Shown piece by piece: positions 34,342-43,988 of a stretch of 64,000 nucleotides of DNA; position 1 is the first letter of the stretch, and every line of letters begins with the position of its first letter. This stretch comes from Bdellovibrio sp. (GTDB lineage: Bacteria; Bdellovibrionota; Bdellovibrionia; Bdellovibrionales; Bdellovibrionaceae), in contig JANYDD010000100.1 in assembly GCA_025359945.1 (NCBI GenBank), positions 50,725-114,724 on the forward strand. The letters are read 5' to 3'. The notes beneath the pieces were generated by a model. The model searched no databases and was not told where the DNA came from. It saw only the letters and a program-made list of their open reading frames with translations. The position numbers and the translations under genes are program-made.

Positions 34342-37300
34342 TCACTTTTTAGATTCTGGTTTGACCTCTACCGTCCGAACCGAGCAATCGTTCTTTGTTA
34401 CTGCATAACCCCGGCCAATTTGAATTGGCGTGGATATGCAGTTCTGCGGTACGATTTTGTTAGTTCCAGCTTCGTAGTAAAATTTATAGGACGCCACCTG
34501 GATGATGTCGAAATATAAAAGCACATCCGATAACAAAATAAAAAACCCATCCGCGGCAGAACGCAATGCCCGCAAAGCGTCAGCGGTTAAAAGGCGGCCA
34601 TGATCAGGCAACGGCGGGGGCGTCATCTGGGATAGTTGGATACCGTGCTTTAAAATTGACGAAGAAAGCGGGTCTAACATTTTCAACATGTCATCTAGGC
34701 GGATCTGCGCGGGCTGGGCCAAGGCAAACGTAAGCTCTGGTGCCCTTAGCTTTACCTGAAGAACTTTAATTTTCTCCTGAAGCCCTTTGTGAAGCTGCTG
34801 AATGGCCGCGGGATCTAATTTAGAAACGGGATAAAGCTCTTTTGGCGACGTTTCGGACTGGTAGACTTCGATAGAGTCCAAATTTTTGAAAACTTGATCA
34901 AAGTCGTTCAGGATGGGGGCCAGAATCCGACGCACGGTAATTTGTTCCGGAGGCTCGTCTACAAAATTGACGCCTTTCAACAAGGTATAAAAGACGCTCA
35001 TGTAGGTACGAAGTTCTTCTTGAAATGAAGTTATTAAAGCATCTCGAGGAATGGACATACCAAACCGTTTAAGGCTGGGTAAATCGGTGCCACCTTTGAA
35101 AATGGCCTCTTTCATATCTGTTATGATTCCAAGGTATGCTCGCTCGAAGGTCTTCCAGCCATCGATGTACTCAGAATTAATTTTATTCTTCCACCATTCG
35201 GCGGGATTCTCGCGTAAGTCTTTTCTTAGATTATTGGGGTCGGCCAGGATCTCTGCCAACGTCACATCTGTGGGAACTTGGTTATCTAATCCCAAACTAC
35301 TTCTTTTGGGGTCGATTTTAAGATGCGTCAAGCTGATAACTTCGGGATCTATTTTGAATCGAAATTGATCATACCACTTCTGAAATTGCGCTATTATTGT
35401 GTACTCCAATTGCCCATAGCTTTCGATAAGTCGCGGAACTTTAAAAATGGCATTTCGACCCAGCTTTTGAATTTCCCACCAGTGGGGCTCGGTCATCATG
35501 GGCACGACAAGTGGGTCAATTCCTACCCTTGCCCCGCCAACAAACTTTCCCAAGATTCTTTCTACATCGTTTTGGGAATTCGCCGTTCCGCAAACCAAAG
35601 ACCTTGTCACAACGGTTTCACGGACCTCACTTTCAGAAAGACTGGCGATCAAAGGGTTAGACTGGTTTCCGCTGTTAAAGGTCTGCTTCAATTTTTGAGA
35701 CAGTACTTCCTCAAGGGCAAACAAATAGGCCTTACCAGCAGCGTTTAACGGTAGCGGGGCACCTAAAGATTTGTAAATAAACAGCGCTAGGCGCCTGGTC
35801 GGGGGCGCGTTTCGATTTCCGTCTTTAGGCGGTCCCATTTTTTCAGTGTCATCGCAATAAAAAGCGTAGCGTGCCAAATCACTTAGCGTTTGTCCCAAAA
35901 CCTTTTCGTCTTTTGATTTCAGTCCGCTAATAAGTTTTTGAAGCCAATGGTAACTTCGAAGGTCCAATGACGCCACCAGGTCATCGTCAACTAAAATTTG
36001 AGAATCAGCTTTTGTAAAGTATCTGGCGATAAAAGCGGTTTTTAATAGTGGCTTTGCCGGATCAAAATCTTTAGAGGATTTGATAAATGGATTTTCAATG
36101 GCTTCGGAAAACTTGATGACAGCATTGGTTTCAAAAATCACAACCCCTTCGCTGGATTTCGAACCTCTGATTTCGGTCTCGTCTTTTACGGCTAAGTCTC
36201 GCAGAGTCAACAGAAACTCAATCGCTCGCGCTGCCCGCCTGAAATTGCCCGAAAGAAGTTCCGACCGATAAAGTAAAAACAAATCGCCCAAGCTCACTTT
36301 TAGACAAGCATCTAAACCTTTCTGATCCTTGTCGTAAAATGCGTTGCAAGAGTAATTGAGAATTTTTTTCGCTAACGGAAACTCTTTACCGTTTGGACCT
36401 TTGAATTTGTCGCCAAAAAATTTGGATTGAATTCTTTCAAAGTCTTTGGATTTAAAAAAAATGTCCAACATTTCTTGTTTTTGATTGCTGTTCCTACCAA
36501 CATCTTGAAGGGCTCGACTAGTCCTACATTGCGAAAAAACTTCTAAATTGTGCGCGACCGTTTGCACTGTCTGCATTTGCGACGCTTTAAAATTAACGGG
36601 GTCCTTCAAAAGACTGTCGGCTGCTAGGGCATCAAACTGCCCCGAAGGACGCACCCCATAAGTTGGATAAGCTGTCGCTAGAAGCTTTAATGAAGCTGCA
36701 TTCTGCGGAGCCAGCATTGCGGTGTACGACTGATAAACAGTTTCGGCCTGGTTATAATTTGAAATCATTTGGGAAAGTTTTTCTTTCCAGCCCGCTTGCG
36801 CGTTGGTGATGGGTTCTAAAAGCACCGCGCGCCATTCTTTATTTCGAAGTTTGTACCTTTCGATTTCAAGCGGAAGATCCAGCATGCAATTGCCGTTGAT
36901 ATAATCGGCACCCAGAATTTCGCAGACGGGGTAAGTCTTTTGCGTCTCTAATAGAACGTCGCTATGATTTAAAGATTTCTTTTCTTCTAACACCCATTGT
37001 CCAACTATACTGTTTTTTTCTTGAAGGGCATCGCGATACTTTTTCTTGGCGACCAAATATTTTGCTTGATCCTCAAGATTTTCGAAACTTTCTCGAGTGG
37101 GCTGCGCCCTGACCATTCGATCGTGTTGACCCAACATTATACCATCTTCCGTTTGGAACTGATCCCAATCCGTGTCGTTGTCGAACTGACGAGTGACCTG
37201 AAACTGAGGTTTGATCTTACCCTCTAAAAACTGGTTAATTCGAAATTTAGATTCCTGAAGATCGGGGTATAAATTTACTTTTTTATTGACCAAAAACTCC

Positions 37301-38382
37301 ATCGGCGCCCGCAACCAGTCATCCGCCAGTAGAAACAACATCAGCTTAGGAATCTCTGTCATTCCCCAACGCAATCCCGACATTCCCAACATCCCTAAAC
37401 GGGTTTCCGGAATGACCGAGAAAAATATCTCAATTCCGTTGATCATTTTTCCAAACGCCGCAGCTCGCGTCGTCATCAACTTCGCGCCTGTGTTAATAAA
37501 CGATCCCCCAGTAGATCCCGACACACAAACGGCCAGTTCTGCAATTGATGCCACTGCCGCAGAAGCCATCAAACTGGTAAGCCCCGGAAACAATGTGGAA
37601 TTCGACTTGTTAACAAAATTTGTGTAGGCCTTGTCGCATGTCGACTGGCCGTTATCATTCGGCTCTCCCCGCTGGTCATTTTGACCGGGGTTAACTAAAG
37701 AATTGTAACAAGCCAATAATTCTGGCGCTTGCGAATGGATTTGACTGACAAGATCCGAAGCAAACATCCCGGCGGGCATTCCTAAATAGGGCACAAACAT
37801 TCTTAGCGCGGGCTTTTGAATGGCCTCCATTAGCGGTTCGCTGACAGCGCCATTCACCAACATAAATGCAAAAAACGACACATAGGTGATGGGTTCTAAA
37901 TGTCGGGTGTTATTCTGCTCTATGGCTAGTGGATGGTAAGCGTAATCTAACCAGATATCTTTGAATGCGATGGCTCCTAGAGTCAAATAAAATTTGAAGG
38001 CCTCGAAGGGAAATTTAATCGCTGTTCGCCCGAGCAAATTTTTTTGCATGTTCACGAACGTCTTGCGAAACTTCGAAGGGACAAACAAATCTATTTGCTG
38101 CTCATTTCGAAGGGCCACCCGCAGCTGCATCTGCATCCTACGTTCAAGTTCGGTCTTGGCAAATCCCATTTGAGAGACGCCGAAAGAAAATATTTGTTCG
38201 TCAGTGTTTACATTTTTCAAAACATTGAACCGCAACTTATTCGCTAAATTAAAAACGTCGTATTGCGAGGACCGCAGGCACTGGGGCACTCCGTTGGCCA
38301 ATTGGGTTTGAGCGGGGATGGAATAGGCTAGGGCGTAGGCCGCCACTAATATTGACGTATAGATTTTAAACAGTTTTGCCAT
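34342..38382 (-). CDS. Very large exported protein of unknown family, 1346 aa
   Basis: A signal peptide (about 1-26, AYSIPAQTQ) starts the protein. Hydrophobic stretches lie at about 160-215 (PITYVSFFAFMLVNGAV, then LRMFVPYLGMPAGMFASDLV) and about 260-375, and the rest is soluble and largely helical. Cys are few. The end is FAVTKNDCS-like with two Cys (NDCSVRT). I recognise no domain. Large exported proteins without known relatives are common in Bdellovibrio-type genomes, so it may be lineage-specific and membrane- or envelope-associated. A short AT-rich hairpin lies downstream (34278-34319). There are no internal stops, and codon use looks like that of its neighbours. Confidence 0.8.
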   Translation of the reverse strand: MAKLFKIYTSILVAAYALAYSIPAQTQLANGVPQCLRSSQYDVFNLANKLRFNVLKNVNTDEQIFSFGVSQMGFAKTELERRMQMQLRVALRNEQQIDLFVPSKFRKTFVNMQKNLLGRTAIKFPFEAFKFYLTLGAIAFKDIWLDYAYHPLAIEQNNTRHLEPITYVSFFAFMLVNGAVSEPLMEAIQKPALRMFVPYLGMPAGMFASDLVSQIHSQAPELLACYNSLVNPGQNDQRGEPNDNGQSTCDKAYTNFVNKSNSTLFPGLTSLMASAAVASIAELAVCVSGSTGGSFINTGAKLMTTRAAAFGKMINGIEIFFSVIPETRLGMLGMSGLRWGMTEIPKLMLFLLADDWLRAPMEFLVNKKVNLYPDLQESKFRINQFLEGKIKPQFQVTRQFDNDTDWDQFQTEDGIMLGQHDRMVRAQPTRESFENLEDQAKYLVAKKKYRDALQEKNSIVGQWVLEEKKSLNHSDVLLETQKTYPVCEILGADYINGNCMLDLPLEIERYKLRNKEWRAVLLEPITNAQAGWKEKLSQMISNYNQAETVYQSYTAMLAPQNAASLKLLATAYPTYGVRPSGQFDALAADSLLKDPVNFKASQMQTVQTVAHNLEVFSQCRTSRALQDVGRNSNQKQEMLDIFFKSKDFERIQSKFFGDKFKGPNGKEFPLAKKILNYSCNAFYDKDQKGLDACLKVSLGDLFLLYRSELLSGNFRRAARAIEFLLTLRDLAVKDETEIRGSKSSEGVVIFETNAVIKFSEAIENPFIKSSKDFDPAKPLLKTAFIARYFTKADSQILVDDDLVASLDLRSYHWLQKLISGLKSKDEKVLGQTLSDLARYAFYCDDTEKMGPPKDGNRNAPPTRRLALFIYKSLGAPLPLNAAGKAYLFALEEVLSQKLKQTFNSGNQSNPLIASLSESEVRETVVTRSLVCGTANSQNDVERILGKFVGGARVGIDPLVVPMMTEPHWWEIQKLGRNAIFKVPRLIESYGQLEYTIIAQFQKWYDQFRFKIDPEVISLTHLKIDPKRSSLGLDNQVPTDVTLAEILADPNNLRKDLRENPAEWWKNKINSEYIDGWKTFERAYLGIITDMKEAIFKGGTDLPSLKRFGMSIPRDALITSFQEELRTYMSVFYTLLKGVNFVDEPPEQITVRRILAPILNDFDQVFKNLDSIEVYQSETSPKELYPVSKLDPAAIQQLHKGLQEKIKVLQVKLRAPELTFALAQPAQIRLDDMLKMLDPLSSSILKHGIQLSQMTPPPLPDHGRLLTADALRALRSAADGFFILLSDVLLYFDIIQVASYKFYYEAGTNKIVPQNCISTPIQIGRGYAVTKNDCSVRTVEVKPESKK

Positions 38383-38493
38383 TTTGAAGCCCCCAATATT
38401 TTAAAAAACGCATCTAGTGGACTTGGCACAAAGTTCGGACGCAATCCAATAGATTGTACTTAGGTACTGCAAAAATCAGGCTTATGGGGGGGG

Positions 38494-39327
38494 TCAAGTT
38501 CTTTGGATAGTTACGGTCTCGATAATGACTTCTTGAACGGGTTTGTCGTTGGGGCCTTTTTTAACTTCAGAGATCGCTTTTACGATATCCATACCCTCGA
38601 TAACCTCGCCAAATATGGTGTGTTTTCCGTCTAACCATGGGGTTGTGGCGACGGTGATAAAAAACTGACTGCCGTTGGAGTTCGGGCCTGAATTGGCCAT
38701 AGATAAAATTCCGGGCTTTGAATGCTTGAGATCCTTATTAAACTCATCTTCAAACTTGTATCCGGGATCGCCGGTTCCAGTTCCCAGTGGACATCCGCCT
38801 TGAATCATAAAATTAGGGATCACGCGGTGAAATATTAGGCCGTTATAAAATGGCTTTTTTTCAGCCTTTCCGGTTTTTCGGTTGGTAAATTCTTTAGTTC
38901 CTTCAGCTAACCCGACGAAGTTTTCTACCGTTTTTGGCGCTTGCTCGTTAAAAAGCTTAATTTTAAATTGGCCTTTATTGGTTTTAAATACTGCGATCAT
39001 GTTCTTGCCTTTCTTCATGTCAGCTTTTGTGGCTGCTTTTTCTTTGGGAGTTTTATTTTCTGTTTTGTTTTTTTTGTCTTTCTTTTCTTTCTTGGCGCCA
39101 GAATCCCCGGAATCCGCAGAATTCTTAACCGCGACAGCTTTTTCCTCTGTAGGCTGAGCCTGGGCCCTAGAGCCAATCAAAACGATAGTTACTGCCATCA
39201 GATAAACGAGCAACATTTGAAAGACCAGAAGTCTTTTGCTGGTCGACCATTTTTTTCGAATTTGCTTTACCGTTTTCAGAAATGATCTCTGAAAAAATGA
39301 GCCTTGGGCTGATAAGTCTTTTGTCAT
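38494..39327 (-). CDS. Cyclophilin-type peptidyl-prolyl isomerase, anchored
   Basis: The 277-aa protein starts after GGAGG. It has a cytoplasmic N-tail, one membrane segment (about 31-55, [16 protein letters not shown]), a long Lys-rich linker (75-110, [14 protein letters not shown]...), and a C-terminal cyclophilin domain with the active-site blocks [13 protein letters not shown] and [22 protein letters not shown]. It isomerises Xaa-Pro bonds and, by its topology, should act in the periplasm. The basic linker is unusual and could bind wall or membrane. It is the gene after the orphan 95-aa ORF and follows the Tol genes in direction but not within the operon. Confidence 0.9.
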   Translation of the reverse strand: MTKDLSAQGSFFQRSFLKTVKQIRKKWSTSKRLLVFQMLLVYLMAVTIVLIGSRAQAQPTEEKAVAVKNSADSGDSGAKKEKKDKKNKTENKTPKEKAATKADMKKGKNMIAVFKTNKGQFKIKLFNEQAPKTVENFVGLAEGTKEFTNRKTGKAEKKPFYNGLIFHRVIPNFMIQGGCPLGTGTGDPGYKFEDEFNKDLKHSKPGILSMANSGPNSNGSQFFITVATTPWLDGKHTIFGEVIEGMDIVKAISEVKKGPNDKPVQEVIIETVTIQRT

Positions 39328-39404
39328 TTTGCGACCTCCGAATGATGATTTTCAAGACTACCAGGTTAGTCAAAAACGCCGGCAGCGTCTAGCTGATACT
39401 TCGC

Positions 39405-39692
39405 ATGAAAGCTGCGGCATTGGCCTTAACTTCGAGGGATTGCGAATTCGAGCGTGAATTTCTGGATTTGAAAGCGAAAGCCATAAGGAAAGGTATCGCT
39501 ATTTCTTGCCCGGTTTATAATTTAGACGGATCGAGGAGCCTAATAAATCCAAAGTATTTCGTAAATGGAAATCCGCAGCGTTTAACAGATGAAAAAATAG
39601 CTGAGCAGGTTTGTGAAAAAGTATTCTCTAGTCCTTTTATTGGCTTAAAATCAGAAATTAATCATTTAGTGGTCATTTTAACTTTTAATTAA
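39405..39692 (+). CDS. Possible orphan small protein, 95 aa
   Basis: A plus-strand ORF sits between two minus-strand genes. It begins MKAAALALTSRDCEFEREFLDLKAKAIRKGIAI and ends ILTFN. No ribosome site is seen before the ATG and a stop lies five codons upstream. Composition is plausible for a protein but no family is recognised. It could equally be a chance ORF or a remnant. Confidence 0.3.
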   Translation: MKAAALALTSRDCEFEREFLDLKAKAIRKGIAISCPVYNLDGSRSLINPKYFVNGNPQRLTDEKIAEQVCEKVFSSPFIGLKSEINHLVVILTFN

Positions 39693-39697
39693 AATTC

Positions 39698-41083
39698 TTA
39701 ATCTAAGTTTTTTGACCATTTGGGGCGGAAGTAGTTGTACGAATCTTGGGTGATTCTTCGCTCTTCGGATCCATCTAAATTTGAAATTAAAATTTGTTTT
39801 GGACCATAGCGGTCGCTGGTGTAAATTAAAAATCTTCCGTCGGGCGAGAAAACTGGGTCTTCATTGTTGGACCATTTGCCGCCGGGTTTTTTGGCTTGTG
39901 TGATTCGCTTTAAATTTGTTTTGTCGGCGTTAATAATAAAAATATCAAAGTGGTCGACTTCCCAACCAGCAAATGCGATTTTTTTTCCGTCGGGCGACCA
40001 CGCGGGGCTTGCGTTGTACTTTCCTGCAAATGTGATTCGTTCTGGGTTTCCGCCATTTTTATCCATCACATAAATCATGGGATTGCCGCTGCGATCCGTA
40101 GAGAAGGCAATTTTATCGCCAATTGGTGAAGGCGAGGGCTCGACGTTCATGGCGCCCAAGGGTCCTTGCGTGAGCTTTTTACTGATCTCGCCATCTAAAT
40201 CCAAGCGGTAGATATCGGCGTTGTTCCCTTGGCTAAGAGTCAAAATAATATTTTTTCCATCGGGCATAAAGTGCGCACCCGTATTCATCCCTATTCGATA
40301 GGAAAAATGCTGAAGTTTTTTTGAAGCTAATTCGTACAAGAATAAGTCAGGGTTTCTGGTTTTTGTTTTTTTTCTTTGGGCGAAGGATGAATATAAAATC
40401 GATTTTCCATCAGGCGACCAGTTAGGAGAAAACGAAATTGTTTTATGAAATGTGATTTGTTCTAGATTTCGCGCGTCCCAATCCATCAAGTAAATTTCTT
40501 TGGTTTTTGATCCGGACCGATCCGAGCTGACCACAAACTTGGACAAAAAAAAGGCTTTCTGCCCAGACAAGGCCTCGACGAAATCATTACTAAAAGTGTG
40601 TGCAAGTCTTCGAACATCTCGTTTGTTGCCCAGATATTTTTTGGAAACCACCGCCGATTTTTGAGCCACATCATACGCGTAAATTTCTAGTTCAATCTGA
40701 TCTTTAATGATTTTAAATCCGCCGCGAACCAAAAATTCGGTTCCAATTTGTCTCCATTTATCAAAGTCGAATTTTTGCAATGTGGTTTTGCTGGGATCTT
40801 CTAAGTAATTTCTGGAAGGAATGATCTGGAAAAACGTCGAGAACAATAGATCATTTTGAATGACTTCATAAAGCTCAATGCCCAGCTTTTGAAAATCGGG
40901 ATTAATCTGTGGATTTCCCAAAAACTGAATTGAAGGCAGAGCCACCAAACTTTTTTTGGTCTGTCCTTCGCCTAATTTTAAAATAATATTTTTTGAGTTT
41001 TCGAGATCGGCTGTTTCGAATTGCGCAAATGCGCCAAACGAAAATAGGGCCCCGACGAGCGAAATAGAAAATTTTAAAATCAT
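39698..41083 (-). CDS. tolB: Tol-Pal system beta-propeller protein TolB
   Basis: TolB is the periplasmic propeller that binds Pal and TolA to keep the outer membrane attached during division. A signal peptide ends at FGAFAQ. The N-terminal domain (LPSIQFLGNPQINPDFQKLG) is followed by the six-bladed WD40-like propeller with repeats SPNWSPDGKSILYSS, AHFMPDGKNII, ASPAWSPDGKKIAFAG and DPVFSPDGRFLIYTS. The 461-aa length is slightly above E. coli TolB. The start overlaps the TolA-like gene (ATGA). Pal, usually next, is not present. Confidence 0.93.
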   Translation of the reverse strand: MILKFSISLVGALFSFGAFAQFETADLENSKNIILKLGEGQTKKSLVALPSIQFLGNPQINPDFQKLGIELYEVIQNDLLFSTFFQIIPSRNYLEDPSKTTLQKFDFDKWRQIGTEFLVRGGFKIIKDQIELEIYAYDVAQKSAVVSKKYLGNKRDVRRLAHTFSNDFVEALSGQKAFFLSKFVVSSDRSGSKTKEIYLMDWDARNLEQITFHKTISFSPNWSPDGKSILYSSFAQRKKTKTRNPDLFLYELASKKLQHFSYRIGMNTGAHFMPDGKNIILTLSQGNNADIYRLDLDGEISKKLTQGPLGAMNVEPSPSPIGDKIAFSTDRSGNPMIYVMDKNGGNPERITFAGKYNASPAWSPDGKKIAFAGWEVDHFDIFIINADKTNLKRITQAKKPGGKWSNNEDPVFSPDGRFLIYTSDRYGPKQILISNLDGSEERRITQDSYNYFRPKWSKNLD

Positions 41084-41817
41084 TCTGTTTCTCCGAATTT
41101 GAGGGTCAGACCCTCGGTTTTTAAAATGGCCTGGTATTTTGCAGCTGGCACCGGAACTGGCGAAGCCTTTGCTATTGTTTCGGTGGCCAATTGATCAAAA
41201 TTTTTATGGCCACTGCTTTTGATCATTTTTTGCCCAATGATAAAACCCTTTTCATCAATAAAAATCTGAACATAGCAAATCAGATTTCGCTTCAGCCAAT
41301 CGGGCTTGTACCAATTTTTTTTAATATGAGTCCGCAGCATTGAAATATACTGGTTGTATTGAAGTTTTTGAAGTCCAGTTAAATCATTTCCGGACGAAAC
41401 CTGATTTCCTTTTACGGCGTTACTTTTTGGAGCTATCTCTTGCTCCATTTTCTCAATCGATTCCAGGGCCTTTAGTTTATCTAAAGCTTGTTTTTGTTTT
41501 TTCTTCGTCTTGCTTAGGTCTAATTCATTTTCTAAAGGCGGCAGTTCTTTGGTTGGAAGTTCTTTCGGTGCGGGAACGGGGGGGCTAGCTTTTTTTTCTT
41601 CTTTTTGGGGGTTTTCAGTGATTATTTCTGGCATAGCTTTGTCGGGCAAGGCGATCAGATCCACTCGCATTGCCGATTCAAAAACAAGCGTGTTGGACGG
41701 AAATAGAAATCCGCGAACGATAAAAGAAAATAAAATCGAAAGGTGAACTCCACCAGAAAAGACCAGCGCTTTTCTGAAAAAATCCGAATCAAATGTTTTT
41801 GTGGGTGATGCGCTCAT
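41080..41817 (-). CDS. tolA: TolA/TonB-like periplasm-spanning protein
   Basis: The protein has 245 residues with one N-terminal membrane segment (about 20-41). A Pro/Lys/Glu-rich spacer follows (KEEKKASPPVPAPKELPTKE), then a C-terminal TonB/TolA domain (KKNWYKPDWLKRNLICYVQIFIDEKGFIIGQ, then ASPVPVPAAKYQAIL). It transmits energy from TolQR to the envelope. The position between tolR and tolB fixes the role as TolA rather than TonB. There is no long helical stretch as in E. coli. Confidence 0.85.
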   Translation of the reverse strand: MSASPTKTFDSDFFRKALVFSGGVHLSILFSFIVRGFLFPSNTLVFESAMRVDLIALPDKAMPEIITENPQKEEKKASPPVPAPKELPTKELPPLENELDLSKTKKKQKQALDKLKALESIEKMEQEIAPKSNAVKGNQVSSGNDLTGLQKLQYNQYISMLRTHIKKNWYKPDWLKRNLICYVQIFIDEKGFIIGQKMIKSSGHKNFDQLATETIAKASPVPVPAAKYQAILKTEGLTLKFGETE

Positions 41818-41827
41818 TTTTAAAAAC

Positions 41828-42238
41828 TTATTTCTGCAAAGTGATCAGACCGATATTATAAATCCCCGCACTGCGAATTTCGGCCATAGCTTCGGCGACA
41901 AATCCGTAGTCCACTTTCTTATCCGCCTGAAGGTAAAGTTCTTTGCTGCGGCGAAATTCAAAAGCTTTTTTTAAGTAGGCTTTCAAATCATTTAAAGCGA
42001 TGGCTTCTTTTGAAATGGTAATTCTTCTTTCGGCATCGATCACCACCAAAAAAGGCTCGGTCTGAGTTTCAAACCCCGAAGCTGTAGTCTTTGGAAGATC
42101 AACTTCTAGCCCCTGCTGCATCAAAGGGGCCGTGACCATAAACATGATCAGCAGCACCAACATCACGTCCACCAGAGGCGTAACATTGATTTCGCTAAGC
42201 ACTCGCCGAGAGGAAGAGTTTGAAGTTTGAAATGCCAT
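41828..42238 (-). CDS. tolR: TolR/ExbD-type proton channel subunit
   Basis: The protein has 136 residues. A single N-terminal membrane helix carries the key Asp in LVDVMLVLLIMFMVTAP, preceded by SEINVTPL. A periplasmic domain follows, with AYLKKAFEFRRSKELYLQADKKVDYGFVAEAMAEIRSAGI. TolR partners TolQ in using the proton gradient. The start overlaps the stop of tolQ by one base. Confidence 0.93.
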   Translation of the reverse strand: MAFQTSNSSSRRVLSEINVTPLVDVMLVLLIMFMVTAPLMQQGLEVDLPKTTASGFETQTEPFLVVIDAERRITISKEAIALNDLKAYLKKAFEFRRSKELYLQADKKVDYGFVAEAMAEIRSAGIYNIGLITLQK

Positions 42239-42969
42239 TATTGTTTAAAAAAATGCCTTTTAATAATATTGATAAAATCATTGTTGAAATTGTTCAGTTC
42301 GATTTCCTGGCGCTTGGTTTCGTTAATAAAATAATTATACAAAATCACTGCGGGAATAGCTGCGCCTAATCCCACTGCCGTCGCAATCAAAGCTTCAGAA
42401 ATTCCAGGCGCCACTACAGCTAAACTTGCCGAACCCGTTTGACCGATTTTATGAAAAGACGCCATAATTCCCCAAACCGTACCAAAAAGACCAATAAAAG
42501 GGCCCGTGCTACCGGTCGTGGCCAACAAAGTCAGATGAGATTCCATTGCGGCGATTTCTAGGTCAGAGGATTTTTTTAAAGCTCGCTCTACGTTGTCGAT
42601 CCCGGTTAAGGAAGACATCGGTTGGTTGTTTTGATTTTGCTGGGAAGCTAATTTCTGCATCTCAAGATAACCTGCTTTAAAAATCCTAGCTAGCGGACTA
42701 GATCGATACGAGTCAAAATCCTCATTCAAAGAATCCAGGGATGTGGTTTTTAAAAATCGAGTTAAAAAGGGATCATTCGATTTTTTTATGACTTTAAATT
42801 GGCGCCATTTTGTGACGGCCAAGGCCCAGCATAAAATGCTTAATCCTACCAAAACCATTAAAGTCAGTTGAACGACCAGGCTGGCGCTGAAAATGGCTGA
42901 CAACGGGTTCATATCGACGGCAGGGGAAATATTATGAGACGCGGTTTGAGCGGAGGCAAAGTTGATCAT
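42238..42969 (-). CDS. tolQ: TolQ/ExbB-type proton channel subunit
   Basis: The protein has 243 residues and three membrane helices (about 28-50, 150-175 and 190-215). The MotA/TolQ/ExbB block LTLLATTGSTGPFIGLFGTVWGIMASFHKIG and GISEALIATAVGLGAAIPAVILYNYF (quoted by key Gly, Thr and Pro residues) are clear. It is the first gene of tolQ-tolR-tolA-tolB. A terminator of the upstream gene lies just before it (43004-43030). Confidence 0.93.
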   Translation of the reverse strand: MINFASAQTASHNISPAVDMNPLSAIFSASLVVQLTLMVLVGLSILCWALAVTKWRQFKVIKKSNDPFLTRFLKTTSLDSLNEDFDSYRSSPLARIFKAGYLEMQKLASQQNQNNQPMSSLTGIDNVERALKKSSDLEIAAMESHLTLLATTGSTGPFIGLFGTVWGIMASFHKIGQTGSASLAVVAPGISEALIATAVGLGAAIPAVILYNYFINETKRQEIELNNFNNDFINIIKRHFFKQ

Positions 42970-43003
42970 AACAATAAGCGTACTGAAGTTCAGACTAAGT
43001 CAC

Positions 43004-43030
43004 AAAAAAAATGAGTGGAATTTAACTCAT
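43004..43030 (-). terminator. Probable rho-independent terminator
   Basis: On the minus strand, ATGAGT and ACTCAT form a 6-bp stem with an 8-base loop, followed by eight T. It lies about 75 bases after the stop of the GDPD-like gene (43106-43852) and about 35 bases before tolQ, separating the two units. Confidence 0.6.
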
Positions 43031-43105
43031 CGAGTAATTAAGCAGTGAAATGCGAAGATATCTCAGATTTTTTATCTTGTCGGACCCAGACCAACAAATT
43101 TTTAG

Positions 43106-43852
43106 TCAATCCGGAAGATTAAATTGGAAAAAACTTTTTAAGGGTAAGTTCTGAAAATCTTCCGTTAAGGGTTTTCCAAAAGGTTGCAACAAAAGCAGCT
43201 GTTTTTTGCGCCGGCGAAGCTCATTAAAAATTTCAATATCTAAAATTTCTATTTTTTCGCGCCAAATTTCCCCAACATATACATCCGCCTTAAATGGAGT
43301 AGCTGGTAGGATTCCCATCGATTGAAATGTGCGTAAACGCATTTTATCAGAAATCGTCGAGCCAAAAAGAAGCTGAGGTTTTAGTTTTTTAACGCTTTGT
43401 AAGATATTGTCGTAATCACTCACTAGCAAAACCCGGTGATCCCATGCGGAGTTTTCCAGAAGTTTCGCAACCTGAAGATCAATTTCGTTAGAGTTCGTTT
43501 TAATATTTAGAATCCATTTTTTATTTTTATATTTTTCTAAAATTTCACCGCCACCAACACCTTGAGGGGCACGATCCAACCACTGGAAGTTTTTCTTTTT
43601 CTGAGCCTCTTTAAAGGGAATAAAATAGAGATTTTTGTCCTTGGTTTGCACTAAATCCGCCCAAAGGTGACTAGCAGATGCAGCCTTGAGATCATCCCAG
43701 GACATGACCAAAAACGGAAGATCATCAAAAAAATGGGTCTGAAATTCAACATAGGCTTGCGAAAGACCCCAAAACCGAGTCGTCAAAAGCGCCATCCCTA
43801 CCGCAACTAAAGACAAGACTATCGTTCCTAATAATTTCAAAGCTAACCCCAA
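43106..43852 (-). CDS. Membrane-anchored, GDPD-like degenerate protein
   Basis: The protein has 248 residues with one N-terminal membrane segment (about 6-28). The remainder resembles the TIM barrel of glycerophosphodiester phosphodiesterases (WILNIKTNSNEIDLQVAKLL, then VLLVSDYDNILQSVKKLKPQLLFGST). The catalytic first motif (HRG and following Glu/Asp) is not apparent, so it may be inactive or a different barrel protein. It is unlinked to the Tol operon through the terminator after it. The assignment is tentative. Confidence 0.5.
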   Translation of the reverse strand: MGLALKLLGTIVLSLVAVGMALLTTRFWGLSQAYVEFQTHFFDDLPFLVMSWDDLKAASASHLWADLVQTKDKNLYFIPFKEAQKKKNFQWLDRAPQGVGGGEILEKYKNKKWILNIKTNSNEIDLQVAKLLENSAWDHRVLLVSDYDNILQSVKKLKPQLLFGSTISDKMRLRTFQSMGILPATPFKADVYVGEIWREKIEILDIEIFNELRRRKKQLLLLQPFGKPLTEDFQNLPLKSFFQFNLPD

Positions 43853-43988
43853 AAATTTGTTATAGCGTTCTGCTTGATCTATTTTATGTAAGAAGCTTTT
43901 GCTAACTATCTTTATTTCCAGCGGACTTAAAGTTAATTGTTGTTGTCTTGTTTAAAATAGGCTAAAAAATGGCGTATTTAGAGGTTTT

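Noticed and set aside
35051..35748. Overlapping plus-strand ORFs of 105 and 141 codons inside the 1346-aa gene
   Set aside because: They lie opposite a long intact frame with a signal peptide and consistent codon use; no supporting signals.
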